DNA of 64,000 nucleotides from Odontesthes bonariensis (GCF_027942865.1 NC_134519.1:24400248-24464247); one strand, 5' to 3'. Shown: positions 24,690 through 38,413, counted from the first letter of the stretch. A program made the numbers and translations. The notes: generated from the letters alone by a model not told the origin.

Positions 24690-24761
24690 GGTTCCATGGT
24701 GTAATGGTTAGCACTCTGGACTCTGAATCCAGCGATCAGAGTTCAAATCTCGGTGGAACCT
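24690..24761 (+). tRNA. tRNA-Gln(CTG) copy 10, C49A
   Basis: Type B: one T-stem mismatch (A49-G63). The 789-bp unit has the 10-bp duplication. Confidence 0.88.
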
Positions 24762-25478
24762 GATCTTTGCTTTACATTAACACTTCTTCCCTTTCTCATC
24801 TTTGATGAGACCACTCAAGTAGGCATTTATGACTACCTCACTTACAATCCATAAGTTGAAAACAATATTACCAACAGAAAGTCTTCAAACTAAATCAGGA
24901 ATTTACAGGAATTTACAGGAAAAATACCACCACTTCTTCTAAGCTTACTCATAAATTCAAATATGTTGGAAAAATATACCTTTGATCAAAAATGCCATAA
25001 TACAGGGAATGTTTTGTCTGTCTCATTAGGCCATATGATTGGGGGGGGGGACCTTTGGAACATTGAAATGTAATAAAGATTGCCATGTCCTCAGAGATAA
25101 ACATACTGTGAAATGACAACATTTCTGACAATGTTACCAAGCACTAAAATCGTGAAGAAAAAAAGGCCCAACTTTTATATGAATATGTTCAATTAGGGTT
25201 ACTGAAGCAGTCCAGATTTTTATTTCCAACTATTTACCTGAATATTTCCAAGCTTACAGGGAAGACTTTCTGTTTGATTTTAGAATATTCACGTTGAAAC
25301 TGGAAGAAGGGTTTAAGAGTTAAAGCACTTTGATATTTAGTTTCTTCTTTTCCAGGAGTTCAGATTGAACTGGGCAAGTGGACATAATTTGTTAATTCAT
25401 CAATTTTACTACTGACATGTGTCAAAGTGCATATAGAGGTATGATTTTTTTTCTTATAGATATTATGGCCATATACCT

Positions 25479-25550
25479 TGTTCCATGGTGTAATGGTTAG
25501 CACTCTGGACTCTGAATCCAGCGATCTGAGTTCAAATCTCGGTGAAACCT
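25479..25550 (+). tRNA. tRNA-Gln(CTG) copy 11, degenerate, probable pseudogene
   Basis: Type T: G1T, C49T, G67A. The variable loop is consensus. Confidence 0.7.
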
Positions 25551-26253
25551 GATCTTTGCTTTACATTAACACTTCTTCCCTTTCTCATCTTTGATGAGAC
25601 CACTCACTTAGTCATTTATGACTCCTCACTTACAATCCATAAGATGAAAATAATATTACAAACATAAAGTCTTCAAACAAAATCAGGAATTTACAGGAAA
25701 AATACCACCACTTGTTCTAAGCTTACTCATAAATTCAAATATGTTGGAAAAATATACCTTTCATCAAAAATGCCATAATACAGGGAATGTTTTGTCTGTC
25801 TCATCAGGCCATATGATGAGGGGAAAACATTTGGAACATTGAAATGTAATAAAGATTGCCATGTCCTCAGAGATAAACATACTGTGAAATGACAACATTT
25901 CTGACAATGTTACCAAGCACTAAAAATGTGAAGAAAAAAAGGCCCAACTTTTATGTAAATATGTTCAATTAGGGTTACTGAAGCAGTCCAGATTTTTATT
26001 TCCAACTATTTACCTGAATATTTCCAAGCTTACAGGGAAGACTTTCTGTTTGATTTTAGAATATTCACATTGAAACTGGAAGAAGGGTTTAAGAGTTAAA
26101 GCACTTTGATATTTAGTTTCTTCTTTTCCAGGAGTTCACATGGAACTGCAAGTGGACATAATTTGTTAATTCATCAATCTTACTACTGACATGTGTCAAA
26201 GTGCATATAGTGGTATGAATTTTTTTTCTAATAGATATTATGATTATATACAG

Positions 26254-26325
26254 GGTTCCATGGTGTAATGGTTAGCACTCTGGACTCTGAATCCAGCGAT
26301 CCGAGTTCAAATCTCGGTGGAACCT
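26254..26325 (+). tRNA. tRNA-Gln(CTG) copy 12, consensus
   Basis: The 789-bp unit has the 10-bp duplication. Confidence 0.97.
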
Positions 26326-27042
26326 GATCTTTGCTTTACATTAACACTTCTTCCCTTTCTCATCTTTGATGAGACCACTCAAGTAGGCATTTATGACTAC
26401 CTCACTTACAATCCATAAGTTGAAAACAATATTACCAACAGAAAGTCTTCAAACTAAATCAGGAATTTACAGGAATTTACAGGAAAAATACCACCACTTC
26501 TTCTAAGCTTACTCATAAATTCAAATATGTTGGAAAAATATACCTTTGATCAAAAATGCCATAATACAGGGAATGTTTTGTCTGTCTCATTAGGCCATAT
26601 GATTGGGGGGGGGGACCTTTGGAACATTGAAATGTAATAAAGATTGCCATGTCCTCAGAGATAAACATACTGTGAAATGACAACATTTCTGACAATGTTA
26701 CCAAGCACTAAAATCGTGAAGAAAAAAAGGCCCAACTTTTATGTAAATATGTTCAATTAGGGTTACTGAAGCAGTCCAGATTTTTATTTCCAACTATTTA
26801 CCTGAATATTTCCAAGCTTACAGGGAAGACTTTCTGTTTGATTTTAGAATATTCACGTTGAAACTGGAAGAAGGGTTTAAGAGTTAAAGCACTTTGATAT
26901 TTAGTTTCTTCTTTTCCAGGAGTTCAGATTGAAGTGGGCAAGTGGACATAATTTGTTAATTCATCAATTTTACTACTGACATGTGTCAAAGTGCATATAG
27001 AGGTATGATTTTTTTTCTTATAGATATTATGGCCATATACCT

Positions 27043-27114
27043 TGTTCCATGGTGTAATGGTTAGCACTCTGGACTCTGAATCCAGCGATCTGAGTTCAAA
27101 TCTCGGTGAAACCT
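27043..27114 (+). tRNA. tRNA-Gln(CTG) copy 13, degenerate, probable pseudogene
   Basis: Type T, same changes as copy 11. Confidence 0.7.
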
Positions 27115-27816
27115 GATCTTTGCTTTACATTAACACTTCTTCCCTTTCTCATCTTTGATGAGACCACTCACTTAGTCATTTATGACTCCTCACTTACAAT
27201 CCATAAGATGAAAATAATATTACAAACATAAAGTCTTCAAACAAAATCAGGAATTTACAGGAAAAATACCACCACTTGTTCTAAGCTTACTCATAAATTC
27301 AAATATGTTGGAAAAATATACCTTTCATCAAAAATGCCATAATACAGGGAATGTTTTGTCTGTCTCATCAGGCCATATGATGAGGGGAAAACATTTGGAA
27401 CATTGAAATGTAATAAAGATTGCCATGTCCTCAGAGATAAACATACTGTGAAATGACAACATTTCTGACAATGTTACCAAGCACTAAAAATGTGAAGAAA
27501 AAAAGGCCCAACTTTTATGTAAATATGTTCAATTAGGGTTACTGAAGCAGTCCAGATTTTTATTTCCAACTATTTACCTGAATATTTCCAAGCTTACAGG
27601 GAAGACTTTCTGTTTGATTTTAGAATATTCACATTGAAACTGGAAGAAGGGTTTAAGAGTTAAAGCACTTTGATATTTAGTTTCTTCTTTTCCAGGAGTT
27701 CACATGGAACTGCAAGTGGACATAATTTGTTAATTCATCAATCTTACTACTGACATGTGTCAAAGTGCATATAGTGGTATGATTTTTTTTCTAATAGATA
27801 TTATGATTATATACAG

Positions 27817-27888
27817 GGTTCCATGGTGTAATGGTTAGCACTCTGGACTCTGAATCCAGCGATCCGAGTTCAAATCTCGGTGGAACCT
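27817..27888 (+). tRNA. tRNA-Gln(CTG) copy 14, consensus
   Basis: 789-bp unit. The right part of this spacer (from about 28,417) begins the block that recurs 20,711 bp to the right. Confidence 0.97.
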
Positions 27889-28605
27889 GATCTTTGCTTT
27901 ACATTAACACTTCTTCCCTTTCTCATCTTTGATGAGACCACTCAAGTAGGCATTTATGACTACCTCACTTACAATCCATAAGTTGAAAACAATATTACCA
28001 ACAGAAAGTCTTCAAACTAAATCAGGAATTTACAGGAATTTACAGGAAAAATACCACCACTTCTTCTAAGCTTACTCATAAATTCAAATATGTTGGAAAA
28101 ATATACCTTTGATCAAAAATGCCATAATACAGGGAATGTTTTGTCTGTCTCATTAGGCCATATGATTGGGGGGGGGGACCTTTGGAACATTGAAATGTAA
28201 TAAAGATTGCCATGTCCTCAGAGATAAACATACTGTGAAATGACAACATTTCTGACAATGTTACCAAGCACTAAAATCGTGAAGAAAAAAAGGCCCAACT
28301 TTTATGTAAATATGTTCAATTAGGGTTACTGAAGCAGTCCAGATTTTTATTTCCAACTATTTACCTGAATATTTCCAAGCTTACAGGGAAGACTTTCTGT
28401 TTGATTTTAGAATATTCACGTTGAAACTGGAAGAAGGGTTTAAGAGTTAAAGCACTTTGATATTTAGTTTCTTCTTTTCCAGGAGTTCAGATTGAAGTGG
28501 GCAAGTGGACATAATTTGTTAATTCATCAATTTTACTACTGACATGTGTCAAAGTGCATATAGAGGTATGATTTTTTTTCTTATAGATATTATGGCCATA
28601 TACCT

Positions 28606-28677
28606 TGTTCCATGGTGTAATGGTTAGCACTCTGGACTCTGAATCCAGCGATCTGAGTTCAAATCTCGGTGAAACCT
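28606..28677 (+). tRNA. tRNA-Gln(CTG) copy 15, degenerate, probable pseudogene
   Basis: Type T; counterpart of copy 41. Confidence 0.7.
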
Positions 28678-29379
28678 GATCTTTGCTTTACATTAACACT
28701 TCTTCCCTTTCTCATCTTTGATGAGACCACTCACTTAGTCATTTATGACTCCTCACTTACAATCCATAAGATGAAAATAATATTACAAACATAAAGTCTT
28801 CAAACAAAATCAGGAATTTACAGGAAAAATACCACCACTTGTTCTAAGCTTACTCATAAATTCAAATATGTTGGAAAAATATACCTTTCATCAAAAATGC
28901 CATAATACAGGGAATGTTTTGTCTGTCTCATCAGGCCATATGATGAGGGGAAAACATTTGGAACATTGAAATGTAATAAAGATTGCCATGTCCTCAGAGA
29001 TAAACATACTGTGAAATGACAACATTTCTGACAATGTTACCAAGCACTAAAAATGTGAAGAAAAAAAGGCCCAACTTTTATGTAAATATGTTCAATTAGG
29101 GTTACTGAAGCAGTCCAGATTTTTATTTCCAACTATTTACCTGAATATTTCCAAGCTTACAGGGAAGACTTTCTGTTTGATTTTAGAATATTCACATTGA
29201 AACTGGAAGAAGGGTTTAAGAGTTAAAGCACTTTGATATTTAGTTTCTTCTTTTCCAGGAGTTCACATGGAACTGCAAGTGGACATAATTTGTTAATTCA
29301 TCAATCTTACTACTGACATGTGTCAAAGTGCATATAGTGGTATGATTTTTTTTCTAATAGATATTATGATTATATACAG

Positions 29380-29451
29380 GGTTCCATGGTGTAATGGTTA
29401 GCACTCTGGACTCTGAATCCAGCGATCCGAGTTCAAATCTCGATGGAACCT
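29380..29451 (+). tRNA. tRNA-Gln(CTG) copy 16, G64A
   Basis: Private change (ctcgAtgg) giving a C48-A64 mismatch at the end of the T-stem. Its counterpart, copy 42, is consensus, so the change arose or was lost after the block duplication. Confidence 0.88.
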
Positions 29452-29657
29452 GATCTTTGCTTTACATTAACACTTCTTCCCTTTCTCATCTTTGATGAGA
29501 CCACTCAAGTACGCATTTATGACTACCTCACTTACAATCCATAAGATGAAAATAATATTACAAACAGAAAGTCTTCAAACAAAATCAGGAATTTACAGGA
29601 AAAATACCACCACTTGTTCTAAGCTTACTCATAAATTCAAATATCTTGAAAAATATA

Positions 29658-29748
29658 CTCTCGCCCATTGACTGCTGGAATAGGCTCCAGCCCCCCCGCG
29701 ACCCGGCCGACTGATTCAGCAGTTTAGAAAATGGATGGAATGATGGAT
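29658..29748 (+). mobile_element. LINE-like 3' tail insert, copy 4
   Basis: Counterpart of the insert at 50369 (offset 20,711). Confidence 0.7.
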
Positions 29749-30256
29749 GAAAAATATACCTTTCATCAAAAATGCCATAATACAGGGAATGTTTTGTCTG
29801 TCTCATTAGGCCATATGATGGGGGGGGGGGACCTTTGGAACATTGAAATGTAATAAAGATTGCCATGTCCTCAGAGATAAACATACTGTGAAATGACAAC
29901 ATTTCTGACAATGTTACCAAGCACTAAAAATGTGAAGAAAAAAAGGCCCAACTTTTATGTAAATATGTTCAATTAGGGTTACTGAAGCAGTCCAGATTTT
30001 TATTTCCAACTATTTACCTGAATATTTCCAAGCTTACAGGGAAGACTTTCTGTTTGATTTTAGAATATTCACATTGAAACTGGAAGAAGGGTTTAAGAGT
30101 TAAAGCACTTTGATATTTAGTTTCTTCTTTTCCAGGAGTTCACATGGAACTGCAAGTGGACATAATTTGTTAATTCATCAATCTTACTACTGACATGTGT
30201 CAAAGTGCATATAGAGGTATGATTTTTTTTCTAATAGATATTATGATTATATACAG

Positions 30257-30328
30257 GGTTCCATGGTGTAATGGTTAGCACTCTGGACTCTGAATCCAGG
30301 GATCCGAGTTCAAATCTCGGTGGAACCT
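30257..30328 (+). tRNA. tRNA-Gln(CTG) copy 17, C44G
   Basis: Type G; last unit before the regular higher-order repeat. Confidence 0.93.
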
Positions 30329-31030
30329 GATCTTTGCTTTACATTAACACTTCTTCCCTTTCTCATCTTTGATGAGACCACTCACTTAGTCATTTATGAC
30401 TACCTCACTTACAATCCATAAGATGAAAATAATATTACAAACAGAAAGTCTTCAAACAAAATCAGGAATTTACAGGAAAAACACCACCACTTGTTCTAAG
30501 CTTACTCATAAATTCAAATATGTTGGAAAAATATACCTTTGATCAAAAATGCCATAATACAGGGAATGTTTTGTCTGTCTCATCAGGCCATATGATGAGG
30601 GGAAAACATTTGGAACATTGAAATGTAATAAAGATTGCCATGTCCTCAGAGATAAACATACTGTGAAATGACAACATTTCTGACAATGTTACCAAGCACT
30701 AAAAATGTGAAAAAAAAAGGCCCAACTTTTATGTAAATATGTTCAATTAGGGTTACTGAAGCAGTCCAGATTTTTATTTCCAACTATTTACCTGAATATT
30801 TCCAAGCTTACAGGGAAGACTTTCTGTTTGATTTTAGAATATTCACATTGAAACTGGAAGAAGGGTTTAAGAGTTAAAGCACTTTGATATTTAGTTTCTT
30901 CTTTTCCAGGAGTTCACATGGAACTGCAAGTGGACATAATTTGTTAATTCATCAATCTTACTACTGACATGTGTCAAAGTGCATATAGAGGTATGATTTT
31001 TTTTCTAATAGATATTATGATTATATACAG

Positions 31031-31102
31031 GGTTCCATGGTGTAATGGTTAGCACTCTGGACTCTGAATCCAGCGATCCGAGTTCAAATCTTGGTGGAAC
31101 CT
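31031..31102 (+). tRNA. tRNA-Gln(CTG) copy 18, C62T
   Basis: Type A: G50-T62 wobble in the T-stem, otherwise consensus. Starts the first hexamer. Confidence 0.92.
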
Positions 31103-31809
31103 GATCTTTGCTTTACATTAACACTTCTTCCCTTTCTCATCTTTGATGAGACCACTCAAGTAGGCATTTGTGACTACCTCACTTACAATCCATAAGATGA
31201 AAATAATATTACAAACAGAAAGTCTTCAAACAAAATCAGGAATTTACAGGAAAAATACCACCACTTGTTCTAAGCTTACTCATAAATTCAAATATGTTGG
31301 AAAAATATACCTTTCATCAAAAATGCCATAATACAGGGAATGTTTTGTCTGTCTCATTAGGCCATATGATTGGGGGGGGGACCTTTGGAACATTGAAATG
31401 TAATAAAGATTGCCATGTCCTCAGAGATAAACATACTGTGAAATGACAACATTTCTGACAATGTTACCAAGCACTAAAATCGTGAAGAAAAAAAGGCCCA
31501 ACTTTTATGTAAATATGTTCAATTAGGGTTACTGAAGCAGTCCAGATTTTTATTTCCAACTATTTACCTGAATATTTCCAAGCTTACAGGGAAGACTTTC
31601 TGTTTGATTTTAGAATATTCACATTGAAACTGGAAGAAGGGTTTAAGAGTTAAAGCACTTTGATATTTAGTTTCTTCTTTTCCAGGAGTTCACATGGAAC
31701 TGGGCAAGTGGACATAATTTGTTAATTCATTAAACTTACTTCTGACATGTGGCAAAGTGCATATAGTGGTATGAATTTTTTTTCTAATAGATATTATGCT
31801 TATATACAG

Positions 31810-31881
31810 GGTTCCATGGTGTAATGGTTAGCACTCTGGACTCTGAATCCAGCGATCAGAGTTCAAATCTCGGTGGAACCT
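31810..31881 (+). tRNA. tRNA-Gln(CTG) copy 19, C49A
   Basis: Type B, 790-bp unit with the 10-bp duplication and tttaattttttgaat instead of ttgattttagaat. Confidence 0.88.
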
Positions 31882-32599
31882 GATCTTTGCTTTACATTAA
31901 CACTTCTTCCCTTTCTCATCTTTGATGAGACCACTCAAGTAGGCATTTATGACTACCTCACTTACAATCCATAAGTTGAAAACAATATTACCAACAGAAA
32001 GTCTTCAAACTAAATCAGGAATTTACAGGAATTTACAGGAAAAATACCACCACTTCTTCTAAGCTTACTCATAAATTCAAATATGTTGGAAAAATATACC
32101 TTTGATCAAAAATGCCATAATACAGGGAATGTTTTGTCTGTCTCATTAGGCCATATGATTGGGGGGGGGACCTTTGGAACATTGAAATGTAATAAAGATT
32201 GCCATGTCCTCAGAGATAAACATACTGTGAAATGACAACATTTCTGACAATGTTACCAAGCACTAAAATCGTGAAGAAAAAAAGGCCCAACTTTTATGTA
32301 AATATGTTCAATTAGGGTTACTGAAGCAGTCCAGATTTTTATTTCCAACTATTTACCTGAATATTTCCAAGCTTACAGGGAAGACTTTCTGTTTAATTTT
32401 TTGAATATTCACATTGAAACTGGAAGAAGGGTTTAAGAGTTAAAGCACTTTGATATTTAGTTTCTTCTTTTCCAGGAGTTCAGATGGAACTGGGCAAGTG
32501 GACATAATTTGTTAATTCATCAATTTTACTACTGACATGTGTCAAAGTGCATATAGAGGTATGAATTTTTTTTCTTATAGATATTATGGCCATATACCT

Positions 32600-32671
32600 G
32601 GTTCCATGGTGTAATGGTTAGCACTCTGGACTCTGAATCCAGTGATCCGAGTTCAAATCTCGGTGGAACCT
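32600..32671 (+). tRNA. tRNA-Gln(CTG) copy 20, C44T
   Basis: Type C unit with a private C44T shared only with copy 46 (20,711 bp away) among the type C genes; stems intact. The 767-bp unit lacks ccaactattt. Confidence 0.92.
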
Positions 32672-33366
32672 GATCTTTGCTTTACATTAACACTTCTTCC
32701 CATTCTCATCTTTGATGAGACCACTCAAGTAGGCATTTATGACTACCTCACTTACAATCCATAAGATGAAAATAATATTACAAACATAAAGTCTTCAAAC
32801 AAAATCAGGAATTTACAGGAAAAATACCACCACTTGTTCTAAGCTTACTCATAAATTCAAATATGTTGGAAAAATATACCTTTCATCAAAAATGCCATAA
32901 TACAGGGAATGTTTTGTCTGTCTCATCAGGCCATATGATGAGGGGAAACATTTGGAACATTGAAATGTAATAAAGATTGCCATGTCCTCAGAGATAAACA
33001 TACTGTGAAATGACAAAATTTCTTACAATGTTACCAAGCACTAAAAATGTGAAGAAAAAAAGGCCCAACTTTTATGTAAATATGTTCAATTAGGGTTACT
33101 GAAGCAGTCCAGATTTTTATTTACCTGAATATTTCCAAGCTTACAGTGAAGACTTTCTGTTTGATTTTAGAATATTCACATTGAAACTGGAAGAAGGGTT
33201 TAAGAGTTAAAGAACTTTGATATTTAGTTTCTTCTTTTCCAGGAGTTCACATGGAACTGGGCAAGTAGACATAATTTGTTAATTCATTAAACTTACTTCT
33301 GACATGTGGCAAAGTGCATATAGTGGTATGAATTTTTTTTCTAATAGATATTATGATTATATGCAG

Positions 33367-33438
33367 GGTTCCATGGTGTAATGATTAGCACTCTGGACTC
33401 TGAATCCAGCGATCCGAGTTCAAATCTCGGTGGAACCT
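33367..33438 (+). tRNA. tRNA-Gln(CTG) copy 21, G18A
   Basis: Type D: the second G of the conserved D-loop GG (G19 in standard numbering) is A, removing the G19-C56 tertiary pair and touching the A box. The 882-bp unit has the LINE-like insert. Confidence 0.85.
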
Positions 33439-33644
33439 GATCTTTGCTTTACATTAACACTTCTTCCCTTTCTCATCTTTGATGAGACCACTCAAGTAGG
33501 CATTTATGACTACCTCACTTACAATCCATAAGATGAAAATAATATTACAAACATAAAGTCTTCAAACAAAATCAGGAATTTATGAGAAAAATACCACCAC
33601 TTGTTCTAAGCTTACTCATAAATTCAAATATCTTGAAAAATATA

Positions 33645-33735
33645 CTCTCGCCCATTGACTGCTGGAATAGGCTCCAGCCCCCCCGCGACCCGGCCGACTG
33701 ATTCAGCAGTTTAGAAAATGGATGGAATGATGGAT
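33645..33735 (+). mobile_element. LINE-like 3' tail insert, copy 5
   Basis: First copy in a type D unit; retains gaaaatggatgg. Confidence 0.7.
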
Positions 33736-34248
33736 GAAAAATATACCTTTCATCAAAAATGCCATAATACAGGGAATGTTTTGTCTGTCTCATTAGGCCA
33801 TATGATTGGGGGGGGGGGACCTTTGGAACATTGAAATGTAATAAAGATTGCCATGTCCTCAGAGATAAACATACTGTGAAATGACAACATTTCTGACAAT
33901 GTTACCAAGCACTAAAAATGTGAAGAAAGAAAGGCCCAACTTTTATATGAATATGTTCATTTTGGGTTACTGAAGCAGTCCAGATTTTTATTTTCAACTA
34001 TTTACCTGAATATTTCCAAGCTTACAGGGAAGACTTTCTGTTTGATTTTTAGAATATTCACATTGAAACTGGAAGAAGGGTTTAAGAGTTAAAGCACTTT
34101 GATATTTAGTTTCTTCTTTTCCAGGAGTTCACATGGAACTGGGCAAGTGGACATAATTTGTTAATTCATCAATCTTATTACTGACATGTGGCAAAGTGCA
34201 TATAGAGGTATATTTTTTTTTTCTTATTGATATTATGGCCATATACAG

Positions 34249-34320
34249 GGTTCCATGGTGTAATGGTTAGCACTCTGGACTCTGAATCCAGCAATCCGAG
34301 TTCAAATCTCGGTGGAACCT
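34249..34320 (+). tRNA. tRNA-Gln(CTG) copy 22, G45A
   Basis: Type E: change in the variable loop (ccagcAatcc); stems intact. Confidence 0.92.
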
Positions 34321-35025
34321 GATCTTTGCATTACATTAACACTTCTTCCCATTCTCATTTTTGATGAGACCACTCAAGTACGCATTTATGACTACCTCAC
34401 TTACAATCCATAAGATGAAAATAATATTACAAACATAAAGTCTTCAAACAAAATCAGGAATATACGGGAAAAATACCACCACTTGTTCTAAGCTTACTCA
34501 TAAATTCAAATATGTTGGAAAAATATACCTTTCATCAAAAATACCATAATACAGGGAATGTTTTGTCTGTCTCATCAGGCCATATGATGAGGGGAAAACA
34601 TTTGGAACATTGAAATGTAATAAAGATTGCCATGTCCTCAGAGATAAACATACTGTGAAATGACAACATTTCTGACAATGTTACCAAGCACTAAAAATGT
34701 CAAGAAAAAAAGGCCCAACTTTTATGTAAATATGTTCAATTAGGGTTACTGAAGCAGTCCAGATTTTTATTTCCAACTATTTACCTGAATATTTCCAAGC
34801 TTACAGTGAAGACTTTCTGTTTGATTTTAGAATATTCACATTGAAACTGGAAGAAGGGTTTAAGAGTTAAAGCACTTTGATATTTAGTTTCTTCTTTTCC
34901 AGGAGTTCACATGGAACTGCAAGTGGACATAATTTGTTAATTCATCAAACTTACTCCACAACTGTTGCAAAGCCAATTATTGAGGTTTAAATTTTTTACC
35001 CTGTAGATGTCTTAGCAATATACAG

Positions 35026-35097
35026 GGTTCCATGGTGTAATGGTTAGCACTCTGGACTCTGAATCCAGCGATCCGAGTTCAAATCTCGGTGGAACCT
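35026..35097 (+). tRNA. tRNA-Gln(CTG) copy 23, consensus
   Basis: Type F: consensus gene behind a distinct 5' flank (ctccacaactgttgcaaagc and ttagcaatata). Confidence 0.97.
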
Positions 35098-35799
35098 GAT
35101 CTTTGCTTTACATTAACACTTCTTCCCTTTCTCATCTTTGATGAGACCACTCACTTAGTCATTTATGACTACCTCACTTACAATCCATAAGATGAAAATA
35201 ATATTACAAACAGAAAGTCTTCAAACAAAATCAGGAATTTACAGGAAAAACACCACCACTTGTTCTAAGCTTACTCATAAATTCAAATATGTTGGAAAAA
35301 TATACCTTTGATCAAAAATGCCATAATACAGGGAATGTTTTGTCTGTCTCATCAGGCCATATGATGAGGGGAAAACATTTGGAACATTGAAATGTAATAA
35401 AGATTGCCATGTCCTCAGAGATAAACATACTGTGAAATGACAACATTTCTGACAATGTTACCAAGCACTAAAAATGTGAAAAAAAAAGGCCCAACTTTTA
35501 TGTAAATATGTTCAATTAGGGTTACTGAAGCAGTCCAGATTTTTATTTCCAACTATTTACCTGAATATTTCCAAGCTTACAGGGAAGACTTTCTGTTTGA
35601 TTTTAGAATATTCACATTGAAACTGGAAGAAGGGTTTAAGAGTTAAAGCACTTTGATATTTAGTTTCTTCTTTTCCAGGAGTTCACATGGAACTGCAAGT
35701 GGACATAATTTGTTAATTCATCAATCTTACTACTGACATGTGTCAAAGTGCATATAGAGGTATGATTTTTTTTCTAATAGATATTATGATTATATACAG

Positions 35800-35871
35800 G
35801 GTTCCATGGTGTAATGGTTAGCACTCTGGACTCTGAATCCAGAGATCCGAGTTCAAATCTTGGTGGAACCT
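35800..35871 (+). tRNA. tRNA-Gln(CTG) copy 24, C44A and C62T
   Basis: Type A with the additional variable-loop change ccagAgatcc. Confidence 0.9.
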
Positions 35872-36578
35872 GATCTTTGCTTTACATTAACACTTCTTCC
35901 CTTTCTCATCTTTGATGAGACCACTCAAGTAGGCATTTGTGACTACCTCACTTACAATCCATAAGATGAAAATAATATTACAAACAGAAAGTCTTCAAAC
36001 AAAATCAGGAATTTACAGGAAAAATACCACCACTTGTTCTAAGCTTACTCATAAATTCAAATATGTTGGAAAAATATACCTTTCATCAAAAATGCCATAA
36101 TACAGGGAATGTTTTGTCTGTCTCATTAGGCCATATGATTGGGGGGGGGACCTTTGGAACATTGAAATGTAATAAAGATTGCCATGTCCTCAGAGATAAA
36201 CATACTGTGAAATGACAACATTTCTGACAATGTTACCAAGCACTAAAATCGTGAAGAAAAAAAGGCCCAACTTTTATGTAAATATGTTCAATTAGGGTTA
36301 CTGAAGCAGTCCAGATTTTTATTTCCAACTATTTACCTGAATATTTCCAAGCTTACAGGGAAGACTTTCTGTTTGATTTTAGAATATTCACATTGAAACT
36401 GGAAGAAGGGTTTAAGAGTTAAAGCACTTTGATATTTAGTTTCTTCTTTTCCAGGAGTTCACATGGAACTGGGCAAGTGGACATAATTTGTTAATTCATT
36501 AAACTTACTTCTGACATGTGGCAAAGTGCATATAGTGGTATGAATTTTTTTTCTAATAGATATTATGCTTATATACAG

Positions 36579-36650
36579 GGTTCCATGGTGTAATGGTTAG
36601 CACTCTGGACTCTGAATCCAGCGATCAGAGTTCAAATCTCGGTGGAACCT
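36579..36650 (+). tRNA. tRNA-Gln(CTG) copy 25, C49A
   Basis: Type B. The spacer has ccattagttg where the counterpart copy 51 has ccataagttg. Confidence 0.88.
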
Positions 36651-37368
36651 GATCTTTGCTTTACATTAACACTTCTTCCCTTTCTCATCTTTGATGAGAC
36701 CACTCAAGTAGGCATTTATGACTACCTCACTTACAATCCATTAGTTGAAAACAATATTACCAACAGAAAGTCTTCAAACTAAATCAGGAATTTACAGGAA
36801 TTTACAGGAAAAATACCACCACTTCTTCTAAGCTTACTCATAAATTCAAATATGTTGGAAAAATATACCTTTGATCAAAAATGCCATAATACAGGGAATG
36901 TTTTGTCTGTCTCATTAGGCCATATGATTGGGGGGGGGACCTTTGGAACATTGAAATGTAATAAAGATTGCCATGTCCTCAGAGATAAACATACTGTGAA
37001 ATGACAACATTTCTGACAATGTTACCAAGCACTAAAATCGTGAAGAAAAAAAGGCCCAACTTTTATGTAAATATGTTCAATTAGGGTTACTGAAGCAGTC
37101 CAGATTTTTATTTCCAACTATTTACCTGAATATTTCCAAGCTTACAGGGAAGACTTTCTGTTTAATTTTTTGAATATTCACATTGAAACTGGAAGAAGGG
37201 TTTAAGAGTTAAAGCACTTTGATATTTAGTTTCTTCTTTTCCAGGAGTTCAGATGGAACTGGGCAAGTGGACATAATTTGTTAATTCATCAATTTTACTA
37301 CTGACATGTGTCAAAGTGCATATAGAGGTATGAATTTTTTTTCTTATAGATATTATGGCCATATACCT

Positions 37369-37440
37369 GGTTCCATGGTGTAATGGTTAGCACTCTGGAC
37401 TCTGAATCCAGCGATCCGAGTTCAAATCTCGGTGGAACCT
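37369..37440 (+). tRNA. tRNA-Gln(CTG) copy 26, consensus
   Basis: Type C unit, 767 bp. Confidence 0.97.
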
Positions 37441-38135
37441 GATCTTTGCTTTACATTAACACTTCTTCCCTTTCTCATCTTTGATGAGACCACTCAAGTA
37501 GGCATTTATGACTACCTCACTTACAATCCATAAGATGAAAATAATATTACAAACATAAAGTCTTCAAACAAAATCAGGAATTTACAGGAAAAATACCACC
37601 ACTTGTTCTAAGCTTACTCATAAATTCAAATATGTTGGAAAAATATACCTTTCATCAAAAATGCCATAATACAGGGAATGTTTTGTCTGTCTCATCAGGC
37701 CATATGATGAGGGGAAACATTTGGAACATTGAAATGTAATAAAGATTGCCATGTCCTCAGAGATAAACATACTGTGAAATGACAAAATTTCTTACAATGT
37801 TACCAAGCACTAAAAATGTGAAGAAAAAAAGGCCCAACTTTTATGTAAATATGTTCAATTAGGGTTACTGAAGCAGTCCAGATTTTTATTTACCTGAATA
37901 TTTCCAAGCTTACAGTGAAGACTTTCTGTTTGATTTTAGAATATTCACATTGAAACTGGAAGAAGGGTTTAAGAGTTAAAGAACTTTGATATTTAGTTTC
38001 TTCTTTTCCAGGAGTTCACATGGAACTGGGCAAGTAGACATAATTTGTTAATTCATTAAACTTACTTCTGACATGTGGCAAAGTGCATATAGTGGTATGA
38101 ATTTTTTTTCTAATAGATATTATGATTATATGCAG

Positions 38136-38207
38136 GGTTCCATGGTGTAATGATTAGCACTCTGGACTCTGAATCCAGCGATCCGAGTTCAAATCTCGGT
38201 GGAACCT
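38136..38207 (+). tRNA. tRNA-Gln(CTG) copy 27, G18A
   Basis: Type D; 881-bp unit. Confidence 0.85.
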
Positions 38208-38413
38208 GATCTTTGCTTTACATTAACACTTCTTCCCTTTCTCATCTTTGATGAGACCACTCAAGTAGGCATTTATGACTACCTCACTTACAATCCATAA
38301 GATGAAAATAATATTACAAACATAAAGTCTTCAAACAAAATCAGGAATTTATGAGAAAAATACCACCACTTGTTCTAAGCTTACTCATAAATTCAAATAT
38401 CTTGAAAAATATA

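Larger units (their letters stand above)
18183..31030 (+). repeat. Left zone of the array: irregular and dimeric units
   Basis: Sixteen units, copies 2 to 17. Between 24,690 and 29,380 consensus (or C49A) units of 789 bp alternate with degenerate units of 774-775 bp, a dimer of about 1,563 bp. Between 21,383 and 24,690 the dimer is 1,653-1,654 bp because one member holds the LINE-like insert. Gene starts 19820/20609/21383 recur at 24690/25479/26254 (offset 4870-4871). Confidence 0.85.
31031..35799 (+). repeat. Higher-order repeat 1: ABCDEF hexamer
   Basis: Gene starts 31031, 31810, 32600, 33367, 34249, 35026; period 4769 bp. Confidence 0.92.
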
